Positions 1-6,023 of a stretch of 64,000 nt of DNA are shown here, piece after piece. Position 1 is the first letter of the stretch, and each line of letters starts with the position of its first letter. The notes below the pieces were generated by a model. The model searched no databases. It was not told where the DNA came from and was given only the letters and a program-made list of their open reading frames with translations. The DNA is from Candidatus Manganitrophaceae bacterium (GTDB lineage: Bacteria > Nitrospirota > Nitrospiria > SBBL01 > Manganitrophaceae): assembly GCA_016200325.1 (NCBI GenBank), contig JACQEZ010000019.1, forward strand, positions 372,001 to 436,000, in the 5' to 3' direction. A program made the translations under genes and the position numbers.

Positions 1-28
1 CGGCATCGACGAAGAAAATGCGCTCTGA
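1..28 (+). CDS. C-terminal end of a gene entering from the left (partial)
   Basis: The first bases read in frame 2 as GIDEENAL followed by TGA at 26-28. A strong terminator hairpin follows about 50 bases later, which fits the end of a plus-strand gene. Eight residues are too few to identify anything, and the reading could be chance. Confidence 0.25.
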
Positions 29-75
29 GACAGACACGGCAACCGGAAGCGGGCGAAGGGTTTAAGAGAAAGCGC

Positions 76-107
76 AACGGCCGAGGCAGACGCCCCGGCC
101 GTTTTTA
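76..107. terminator. Bidirectional intrinsic terminator
   Basis: The arms AACGGCCG (76-83) and CGGCCGTT (96-103) form a perfect 8 bp stem followed by a T-rich tail. It lies between the end of a plus-strand reading frame and the 3' end of the minus-strand archaemetzincin-like gene, so it can serve both. Confidence 0.65.
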
Positions 108-134
108 TTTAAAACCAGAGACGCTCGCATCCCT

Positions 135-668
135 TTATCGATGCCTGAGCCTGGCCTGCCTGAGCGTTGCTTGATGGACCATGCAGAAATCGGCGCTCTT
201 TCGGTCGATTTCATCCAGAGAACTCGAGAGATGCATAACACACTTCGGATTCTCGCAAGGGTCGAATGGATAGGTCCGTCCCAGCGCATGCACCCCCTCT
301 TTGAGCAGCCGCGTCCGAAAAAGTGAATCGTCTTCCGGGGCGCGCTCCACCCCGGGATGAAGCGGCGCGAGGGAGACGATGGCGACGCGATCGACCCGAT
401 CGACCTCCGCCAGCACCGGATCCGACTCAGGATTGTAGAGGGGCGCGTCGACGATCCCCAACCGCCGCTCCTCTTCCCCCCGTCCCGCTTCCAACACCCG
501 AAGAAAAATCGAAGAGCGAAACTCATTCCGATTCCGATCATACGCCCCCTCCGGAATCGTCAAAGAATCGCCAATCCAGACCTCCCCGCCAAACCGAAGG
601 GCAATCTCTTCCCTTAGAAAATCGAGCAGCCCTTTCGGAACCGCATCAAATGGGAGAAGGGAGATCAC
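135..668 (-). CDS. Archaemetzincin-like protein, catalytic zinc site lost
   Basis: The 177-residue protein follows the archaemetzincin (AmzA) plan: an AYDRNRNEFRSS block near residue 45, then a C-terminal region with VHALGRTYPFDPC and CVMHLSSSLDEIDRKS. Active members carry HExxHxxGxxH followed by Cys. Here that stretch reads VHALGRTYPFDPC, so the glutamate is Ala, the second His is Arg and the third is Pro. The structural zinc site seems to survive as three Cys plus a His (FCMVH at the end instead of FCxxC). The length is normal and the frame is open, so this is a complete but probably inactive pseudoenzyme. What it might bind instead is unknown. Confidence 0.72.
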   Translation of the reverse strand: MISLLPFDAVPKGLLDFLREEIALRFGGEVWIGDSLTIPEGAYDRNRNEFRSSIFLRVLEAGRGEEERRLGIVDAPLYNPESDPVLAEVDRVDRVAIVSLAPLHPGVERAPEDDSLFRTRLLKEGVHALGRTYPFDPCENPKCVMHLSSSLDEIDRKSADFCMVHQATLRQARLRHR

Positions 669-765
669 AATACACCTCCTAAAGAGATGGAATTGAGGGT
701 CTAATCAAAGAGACGACGTGTCGCTGACGCACTCTGTTACCTACTCTGAAACCTCGCCATCCGCC

Positions 766-1617
766 TCACGCCGCCTTATAAGTAACCACCCGCCCCCAAA
801 GACTCTTCGTCCCCCAAATCCCCGACCGGAGCGACTCCAGCTGAACGATTTGACTGTGATCGACGAAAAGGTTCACCTCCGGCCCATAATTTTTGATATA
901 CCAGGCAAACACCTCCGGATCAGCCGCTTCAAACATCGGCTTCTCCAGCCCCAGGCCGCGAACAATCTTGGCGACGACATCGATCCGCCAGGTCGGCACA
1001 TTCTCGGTGATCCCCTCCGACTCGATCATAATCATGTAAGCCCCCGCATCGATGAACCGCTTCGCCTGCAGGATCGCCCACTCCGGATCGCGCGTCCCCT
1101 CCGCCTGCAGCTCCGCGGAAGCGGTTGCCCCGCCGGCGCCGAACTGAATCCCGACCTCCGGCTTCGCCTTCATCCCCGCTTTTTGGACTTTCTCGACCAA
1201 CCGGAGAAGATCATCGGTCGGGAGGGTGATGAAGCCGGCCGAGATCTCGATGATGTCGAATCCGAGCGCTTTGCACTCGCGGATGTAGTTCTCCACCGCC
1301 TGCGGGCCTTGGGTCAATATATGCTCGATAAACCCGCCGGTGGAGACGAGCACATCATAGGAGTGGCAGAGGTCGAGCAGCTCTTTGACGGCGCGCCGCG
1401 GCATCAGAGAGAAGGAGCCACCGGCAAACTTGAGGGCATCGACGTAGGCGCTCATCGTTTCCAGAACGTCTTGGAGATACCGCTTTCCCATCGGCGTGTA
1501 ATACGGCCCCCGGATCTCGGTGACGCCGCGCGGGCGGGGCTTGCTCGGGCGGTCGTTCAACCGCAAAAACGAAAAGGCCCGTTCATCTTCTTTTTTTTGT
1601 TGTTGTGGTTCAGCCAT
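766..1617 (-). CDS. comA: ComA-like phosphosulfolactate synthase family protein
   Basis: The 283-residue protein matches the ComA/HSA32 family of TIM-barrel enzymes. Recognisable segments include DALKFAGGSFSLMP, VSTGGFIEHIL, GFDIIEISAGF, KPEVGIQFGAGG and MIMIESEGITENV. ComA adds sulfite to phosphoenolpyruvate in the coenzyme M pathway. Bacteria and plants also carry homologues whose physiological reaction is less clear, and no other coenzyme M genes are visible here. The start has a good ribosome site, GGAGGC four bases before ATG. It ends about 100 bases from the archaemetzincin-like gene and shares its strand, but the two need not be co-transcribed. The family call is firm; the reaction is inferred. 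Confidence 0.82.
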   Translation of the reverse strand: MAEPQQQKKEDERAFSFLRLNDRPSKPRPRGVTEIRGPYYTPMGKRYLQDVLETMSAYVDALKFAGGSFSLMPRRAVKELLDLCHSYDVLVSTGGFIEHILTQGPQAVENYIRECKALGFDIIEISAGFITLPTDDLLRLVEKVQKAGMKAKPEVGIQFGAGGATASAELQAEGTRDPEWAILQAKRFIDAGAYMIMIESEGITENVPTWRIDVVAKIVRGLGLEKPMFEAADPEVFAWYIKNYGPEVNLFVDHSQIVQLESLRSGIWGTKSLWGRVVTYKAA

Positions 1618-1748
1618 ACTGCCTCCTTCAGATCATTCCCAATGAAATTCCCTTTTTTTATTCTGCCACAGACGAAGCGGGCGCCACAATCGCCCGGAAG
1701 AAGGGGGCGCCGGGCCGATTTATTTTGTGATGGAGAAATTCAGCCGAG

Positions 1749-2408
1749 ATGCGTAGAATAGGCGGGATGAAAAAGCGCCCCGACCAAAAAGCCGAGCGGC
1801 GGCAGCGGGCCGAGGAGATCATCGCCGAGCTCAAGACGCTCTTTCCGCAAGCGAAGATCGTTTTGAACTTTTCCAACCATTGGGAGCTGTTCGTCTCGGT
1901 GGTCCTCTCGGCGCAATGCACCGACAAGATGGTGAACCAGGTCACCGCGACCCTCTTTAAGAAATATAAGACGCTCGACGACTATGTGAATGCCGATCCG
2001 GAGCTGTTTGAACAAGATATCCGGCAGACCGGCTTCTATCGGAATAAAGCCAAGAGCGTCTTGGGGGCGGCGCGCCTGCTCAAGGAGCGGTTCGGCGGGA
2101 CCCTCCCCCGAACGATGGAGGAGATGCGGACCCTTCCCGGCGCCGGACGAAAAACGGCCAATGTCGTCTTGGGCAATGCCTACAACATCGTCGAGGGGAT
2201 CGCGGTCGACACCCATGTGAAGCGGCTCACCCGGCGCTGGAAGCTGACGCGGGAGAGCGACCCGGAGAAGATTGAGCGGGATTTGATGGAGCTGATCCCG
2301 AAAGAGGAGTGGTTTCGGTTTACCTATTTGGTCATCGAGTATGGACGGAAGTACTGCACCGCCCGGCCCCATCCCCACGAGGCCTGTCCGCTGAGCCGGT
2401 TTGGATAA
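1749..2408 (+). CDS. nth: Endonuclease III, iron-sulfur loop incomplete
   Basis: This 219-residue HhH-GPD DNA glycosylase/AP lyase excises oxidised pyrimidines in base-excision repair. The helix-hairpin-helix LPGAGRKTANVVLG and the catalytic Asp in AVDTHVKRL are present, as are the family segments VVLSAQCTDKMVN and GFYRNKAKS. The C terminus is odd: canonical Nth ends in a four-cysteine 4Fe-4S loop (C-x6-C-x2-C-x5-C), but this protein ends CTARPHPHEACPLSRFG with only two Cys. An alternative start is ATG at 1767. Neither start has a convincing ribosome site; GGAG at 1733-1736 is distant from the first. Function is confident; cluster loss is read directly from the sequence. Confidence 0.88.
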   Translation: MRRIGGMKKRPDQKAERRQRAEEIIAELKTLFPQAKIVLNFSNHWELFVSVVLSAQCTDKMVNQVTATLFKKYKTLDDYVNADPELFEQDIRQTGFYRNKAKSVLGAARLLKERFGGTLPRTMEEMRTLPGAGRKTANVVLGNAYNIVEGIAVDTHVKRLTRRWKLTRESDPEKIERDLMELIPKEEWFRFTYLVIEYGRKYCTARPHPHEACPLSRFG

Positions 2409-2504
2409 GGGGGATGCGCGGCGCGCGGTTGGAGCAGAAGGATCACCATGCAGGCAAGGGAAGCGTCTGAACGCTCCCGATTTTAATAACTGAGGAGGAA
2501 TCGA

Positions 2505-2696
2505 ATGGCAAAAGTGTCTAAGAAACGACGGCAGTTCATGATCCGCAAGAAGCGAAACCTCCGCGACAAGGTCAAGCGGTTGGAGCGGCAATATACCACC
2601 GCGCGGTCACGGGGAGAAAAGGAAGATATCCTGGCGCGGATTCGGAAGGTCTCTCCGACCTACTCGCCGGAGAGGATCGTCCAGGCCGCCAAGTAG
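2505..2696 (+). CDS. Small highly basic conserved-type protein
   Basis: The 63-residue protein is very rich in Lys and Arg (MAKVSKKRRQFMIRKKRNLR at the start) and is predicted helical. It is preceded by a strong ribosome site, GAGGAA six bases before ATG. It resembles the small basic DUF6800-type proteins in composition, but I cannot confirm membership by eye. Binding to nucleic acid or the ribosome is plausible from charge alone. It stands apart between nth and the response regulator. Confidence 0.6.
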   Translation: MAKVSKKRRQFMIRKKRNLRDKVKRLERQYTTARSRGEKEDILARIRKVSPTYSPERIVQAAK

Positions 2697-2720
2697 GATT
2701 TCCGGCGGTCTTCCGGACGA

Positions 2721-2758
2721 TCTTTCGCAATTCTTGGAAAGAATAGCCATGCGAAAGA
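2721..2758. other. Nested inverted repeat after the small basic gene
   Basis: TCTTTCGC (2721-2728) pairs with GCGAAAGA (2751-2758), and inside it ATTCTT (2730-2735) pairs with AAGAAT (2739-2744). It sits 25 bases after the stop of the basic protein. There is no T tract, so it may be a 3'-end stabiliser or a weak terminator. Confidence 0.4.
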
Positions 2759-2788
2759 CCCGCCGTTCCTGAAACAAAGAATTTACAT

Positions 2789-2811
2789 CTGATTAACCTC
2801 CCCTTAATCAG
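2789..2811. promoter_or_regulatory. Perfect palindromic operator candidate upstream of response regulator
   Basis: CTGATTAA (2789-2796) and TTAATCAG (2804-2811) form a perfect 8 bp inverted repeat around a 7-base centre, 93 bases before the response-regulator start. TAAGAT at 2819-2824 could be a -10 hexamer. The placement over a poor -35 region suggests a regulator-binding site, possibly autoregulation by the downstream PhoB-type protein. Confidence 0.45.
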
Positions 2812-2903
2812 ACATCGGTAAGATTGAAATGAGGTAAATCGACCGGGTGGCGTTCGAGACGAACGCGCGGTCGAATGACGCTGATCTTACTTTAGGGGGA
2901 TGC

Positions 2904-3590
2904 ATGTCTCAGAAGATCTTGGTGGTGGATGACGAGCCCGATTTAACCAAACTGGTCGCCCACCATCTTCAGAAAGAAGGGTTCGAGCCGATTGCCGTCT
3001 CCAATGGGACGGAGGCGCTCAAGATCGCCTCGAAGCAGCCGGTCTCCTTGGTGATCCTCGACGTGATGATGCCGGGAGAGGACGGCCTCCAGGTCTGCCG
3101 GAAGCTACGCGGCAAGGAGGAGACCGCCTCCCTCCCGATTCTGCTCCTGACCGCCCGCGATGAAGAGAGCGACAAGGTGGTCGGGCTGGAGCTGGGGGCC
3201 GACGACTATGTCACGAAGCCTTTCTCTCCCAAGGAGCTGATGGCCCGGGTGAAGGCGCTGCTGCGCCGAACCGAGCGGCGGGAGTCGGCCTCCGGGTACC
3301 ATTTTCGCGACCTGACGATGGACCTCGGCCGGCATGAGGTGAAGGCGAGCGAGAAGAAGGTGGCGCTGACCGCCAAAGAATTCGCCCTCCTCGAGCACCT
3401 GCTGAAAAACAAGGGGCGGGTGCTGACGCGGGACTACCTTCTCAATACGATCTGGGGCTATGACTACTTCGGGACGACCCGGACGGTCGATGTCCATATC
3501 CGCCGGCTCCGCGAGAAGATCCCGATGCTCGCCGCCGCCATCGAGACGGTCCCCTCCCTCGGATACAAGCTGATCGAAGAAGACGAATAA
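2904..3590 (+). CDS. OmpR/PhoB-family response regulator
   Basis: The 228-residue protein has an N-terminal receiver domain (MSQKILVVDDEPD, phosphoacceptor Asp in VILDVMMPGEDG, Thr-Ala in LLLTARDEES, Lys in YVTKPFSPKEL) and a C-terminal winged helix (LTAKEFALLEHLL to RTVDVHIRRLREK). It would bind DNA as a dimer once phosphorylated. I chose the ATG at 2904 because AGGGGG lies four bases upstream and the receiver fold begins there; an in-frame ATG at 2847 would add 19 unstructured residues. No histidine kinase is adjacent, so its partner is elsewhere. A perfect palindrome lies upstream. Confidence 0.9.
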   Translation: MSQKILVVDDEPDLTKLVAHHLQKEGFEPIAVSNGTEALKIASKQPVSLVILDVMMPGEDGLQVCRKLRGKEETASLPILLLTARDEESDKVVGLELGADDYVTKPFSPKELMARVKALLRRTERRESASGYHFRDLTMDLGRHEVKASEKKVALTAKEFALLEHLLKNKGRVLTRDYLLNTIWGYDYFGTTRTVDVHIRRLREKIPMLAAAIETVPSLGYKLIEEDE

Positions 3591-3655
3591 GGAAACACCG
3601 GGTCAGACGGCGTCGGACGTTAGAATGGCTGCCCGATGGGAGCCGTCGGCCGCTT

Positions 3656-4078
3656 TCAAAAGAAAAAGAGCCTTTTAAGACGCCGCTTCAGGCCGCTTCC
3701 TAAAACAAGCTCGGAACACTCCCCCGCCAGGCGCCTCAATGCCGTCGGCAACGCGGCGAGGACGGGGCCGAGGTCTTCCAATCGAAACGTGACATACTTC
3801 TTTTTCCCTCGCCGCGACCGGATCCAATCGGAAATCGTCAGCTCTCCTGAACGAACATAGGCGACGGCGGCGATCAGATCGCCGAGCCCGTCGATCAACT
3901 TCACCGGATCGGAGGGCCGGGGAAGCGGCTGGTATTCGAGACCGATCAGATCAAAATAGCCGATCGCCGGAATGTTCTCTCCATTGATCACAGCCAGCTC
4001 ACTCTGGTCATTCGTCCTGCCGACCGGCCCCACATTGAATCCATTGCGGGAAGACCGGGGGGAGATGACATCCGACAT
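3656..4078 (-). CDS. Hypothetical protein
   Basis: The 140-residue protein has a compositionally ordinary globular core, with segments LAVINGENIPAIGYFDLIG, SDPVKLIDGLGDLIAAVAYV and KKKYVTFRLEDLGPVLAAL, and a basic tail. No family is recognised. A ribosome site (AGGA six bases before ATG) supports the start. It converges with the response regulator and diverges from the next gene, sharing a promoter region with it. Confidence 0.6.
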   Translation of the reverse strand: MSDVISPRSSRNGFNVGPVGRTNDQSELAVINGENIPAIGYFDLIGLEYQPLPRPSDPVKLIDGLGDLIAAVAYVRSGELTISDWIRSRRGKKKYVTFRLEDLGPVLAALPTALRRLAGECSELVLGSGLKRRLKRLFFF

Positions 4079-4094
4079 CCTAATCTTATATAAT
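4065..4094 (+). promoter_or_regulatory. Sigma-70-type promoter for the next plus-strand gene
   Basis: ATGACA (4065-4070), an 18-base spacer and TATAAT (4089-4094) form a near-consensus promoter. It overlaps the start of the divergent minus-strand gene. Transcription would begin near 4101. Confidence 0.5.
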
Positions 4095-4185
4095 TTCCCT
4101 GTCGGGCATGCCCGGGACGGCTTGTCCTCGGAAATCGCAGTGGCGCATGCCGTTCACCCACATTCTAAGCAGAAAGATTTCAGGT

Positions 4186-4575
4186 ATGTTTACGCAGGAC
4201 GACTATGAAAAACTGATCAAAAGCTATAACGACGATTTCATCTACCTGCTTATTCGGGCAAGCCAGCAGAGCTATGAATGCCTGATCTCTTCCTTCATGA
4301 TGCTGAAAGATTTATACGGCATCATTGTGAAATTCCAAGACTCGGGAAAATACCGGTTCAGAATTCTCCCCTATCCCTTGTCTTTTCGCTCAAGCGATGA
4401 GCTTCTCAGGACGATGGGATTCGACGACGAAGAGATCCGAAACATCTATGGGTTTCTGGAATTCGTGAAACAAACCCAGGGAAAAGAGTTCGAGGAATGT
4501 CTGGAGGGAAGCGTCTACAGTCTCTGCAAACGGCACCCCGGCGACGAGCCGTGGCAAATGAGGCGGTCGAATTAG
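4186..4575 (+). CDS. Hypothetical protein next to the integration site
   Basis: The 129-residue protein starts MFTQDDYEKLIKSYNDDF and contains the segment FDDEEIRNIYGFLEFVKQTQ. No family is recognised and no membrane segment is seen. In-frame ATGs at 4108 and 4150 would add a poorly ordered N terminus; the ATG at 4186 is preferred because the folded-looking region starts there, though its ribosome site is weak. It is the last chromosomal gene before the tRNA-Met element and ends 75 bases before the left attachment repeat. Confidence 0.55.
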   Translation: MFTQDDYEKLIKSYNDDFIYLLIRASQQSYECLISSFMMLKDLYGIIVKFQDSGKYRFRILPYPLSFRSSDELLRTMGFDDEEIRNIYGFLEFVKQTQGKEFEECLEGSVYSLCKRHPGDEPWQMRRSN

Positions 4576-4649
4576 CCGAGAGGCGCCGTTCGACATCGGT
4601 TGCGCGGTGTGCGAAAGCAGGGGGACAGGATCATGAAGGTTGGGGAAGA

Positions 4650-4695
4650 ATGGTAGCGGCGGAGGGCTTCGAACCCCCGACACGCGGATTATGAT
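4650..4695 (+). repeat. Left attachment repeat (46 bp, truncated tRNA-Met 3' end)
   Basis: Positions 4650-4695 are identical to 23072-23117. The copy holds the tRNA from its 3' end through the T arm and variable loop to the anticodon, then diverges at 4696. It lacks the D arm and the 5' acceptor strand, so it is not a functional tRNA. Confidence 0.95.
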
Positions 4696-4818
4696 AAGGA
4701 TTTGGGGCTATTTTGATAGATTTTTACAGGCTGTGACAGATTAAGATTTTCTCTAGATATCTCAATGCCTTATTGCCTGACCCATTGCTACAGATTGATC
4801 CCGGCTTTGACCCGTAAT

Positions 4819-4862
4819 CGGGACCAAAACCGTGACTGAACCGTGACCAAAACCGTGACCAA
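4819..4862. repeat. Iterated integrase arm-type sites, left end
   Basis: Four tandem variants of a roughly 12-base unit occur here: CGGGACCAAAA, CCGTGACTGA, ACCGTGACCAAA and ACCGTGACCAAC. The same unit appears twice at the other end of the element (23004-23028). Matching direct repeats near both ends of an integrase-bearing element are the expected layout of arm-binding sites for the integrase or a directionality factor. Confidence 0.6.
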
Positions 4863-5021
4863 CCGGAACGGGATATTTCCGTAGGAGAAGTGCCCAGGAG
4901 ATGCGTCATATGCGAGTCGATCTCACTGATAGAATGTGATTTATCTATGCCCTTCATCGGGCTAAAATCGGTTGTACTAAGACATGCGACAACTATTACT
5001 AGTTAATAAGGCTTGATTATT

Positions 5022-5599
5022 GTGCTTGTCTTTGTTGATGAGTCCGGTGATTCGGGTTTAAAAATAGGTCAAGGCTCTACAGAAAAGTTCATCGTCGCGC
5101 TTATTTTATTTGAAGATCATGATGAAGCAGGATCAGCAGACCAAAGGATCTCCCTCCTTAAGAAGGAATTGGGGCTTCCATCGTGTTATGAGTTCCACTT
5201 TAATAAGTGTAGGCCCGACCTGCGGAAAGCATTCTTGGAGGCCATGGAGACGGATTCAAATATAAGGAGTCATTTTATAAATACATAAGTGGTTTGGTAT
5301 TTCAGAATGCTAAACCTCAGCTTGATATGGCTACTGTAGTGTTAGATGGTAGTGGCAGTCAAGATTTCCGCTCTCAGTTAGATCGTTATTTAAAAAATAG
5401 GATCAATACTCCTGGAGAAAACCAAAGGATATTAAAAGTGAAGATCCAAGACTCCAAAAACAATAATCTTATTCAATTGGCTGATATGGTTTGCGGTGCG
5501 ATTGCGAGGAGTTATAAGAGGCACAAACGAGATGCCGATGATTATAGAAAAATCATACGGCCAAGAGAGTTTTACGTTCAGGAATGGCCTGCAAAATAA
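5022..5599 (+). pseudogene. DUF3800 protein gene broken by a frameshift
   Basis: The N-terminal part reads LVFVDESGDSG (start GTG at 5022, TAAGG upstream) through FHFNKCRPDLRKAFLEAME. The C-terminal part reads FKYKESFYKYISGLVFQN, LDGSGSQDF, KVKIQDSKNNNLIQLADMVC and RREF-like ending residues, in another frame. The frames meet near 5245-5258, where the first frame runs into a stop at 5286-5288. Together they give the normal DUF3800 length of about 190 residues with the acidic motifs kept. DUF3800 proteins are predicted RNase H-fold enzymes, often in mobile elements. The lesion may be real or a sequencing error. A structured RNA candidate follows four bases after the stop. Confidence 0.82.
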
Positions 5600-5602
5600 A
5601 GC

Positions 5603-5663
5603 GGCCTGAATCCTAGCCCTCAAGGGGCACGCACACCATACGGTGACAATTCGGATTCAGGCC
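5603..5663 (+). ncRNA. Three-way-junction structured RNA candidate beside DUF3800
   Basis: GGCCTGAATCC (5603-5613) pairs perfectly with GGATTCAGGCC (5653-5663), closing an 11 bp stem. Inside, GCCCT-CAA-GGGGC (5616-5628) and CACC-ATAC-GGTG (5634-5645) form two hairpins. This is a compact three-way junction immediately after the DUF3800 stop codon. A set of DUF3800-associated RNA motifs has been described by comparative genomics; assignment to one of them is inference. There is no T tract, which argues against a simple terminator. The strand is inferred from the upstream gene. Confidence 0.55.
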
Positions 5664-5715
5664 ATTTCCAATTGAAATGGTATCAGTATGATATCATGAT
5701 GTCAAGCATGATATC
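5662..5715. repeat. Two adjacent inverted repeats in AT-rich spacer
   Basis: CCATTTC (5662-5668) pairs with GAAATGG (5674-5680), and GATATCATG (5690-5698) pairs perfectly with CATGATATC (5707-5715). The second looks like an operator or a protein-binding dyad. The rest of the 5716-5810 spacer is AT-rich and shows nothing recognisable. Confidence 0.45.
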
Positions 5716-5810
5716 TTAAATATTAATCACTATAAGTTTATGATTTTTTATGGCTTTTCTGACTATCCCACCTTGCCTTATCTGCCTTAGCCTTTCAGTC
5801 GTACTTTATA

Positions 5811-5924
5811 CTATGTCTTTCTTACCTCAATTAGCTGCTGGGCTAATTGATCGAAAATTTCTTCCTGAGAGATCCTCAAGTATCTCATGAATTTTTGAGA
5901 TGTGAGTTTGGCGAACTGAGCCAC
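5811..5924 (-). CDS. Possible small protein downstream of Res
   Basis: A minus-strand frame is open from 5996 to the stop at 5811-5813 and ends with the protein-like residues FMRYLRISQEEIFDQLAQQL. The only standard start within it is GTG at 5922-5924, giving 37 residues; the coding-like sequence continues upstream (VPIAVLLCEAFSPQPVVAQF) without a start. It may be the tail of a decayed gene or a frameshifted small gene at the 3' end of the restriction operon. Confidence 0.3.
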   Translation of the reverse strand: MAQFAKLTSQKFMRYLRISQEEIFDQLAQQLIEVRKT

Positions 5925-6023
5925 TACCGGCTGAGGTGAAAAGGCCTCGCAAAGTAATACCGCAATGGGGACACCATTCCTTCTCTCGTTATTGAGCTAA
6001 ACCAAGTCCGCTCCCGGCCGGAT

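Noticed and set aside
718-1761. A 347-codon plus-strand frame opposite comA
   Set aside because: It is the antisense shadow of a GC-rich gene with recognised family motifs on the other strand.
4650-4695. A second tRNA-Met gene
   Set aside because: Only the 3' part is present; the D arm and 5' acceptor strand are missing, so it is the attachment-site duplicate.
4819-4862. A CRISPR-like repeat array
   Set aside because: The units are about 12 bases, imperfect and without spacers, and they match repeats at the other end of the element.
4724-4957. A 77-codon minus-strand reading frame at the left end of the element
   Set aside because: It runs over the arm-type repeats and has low-complexity residues (SRFWSRFSHGFG); no ribosome site.
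5603-5663. An integron attC site or a simple terminator
   Set aside because: The attC core sequences are absent and there is no T tract; the two internal hairpins fit a three-way junction better.
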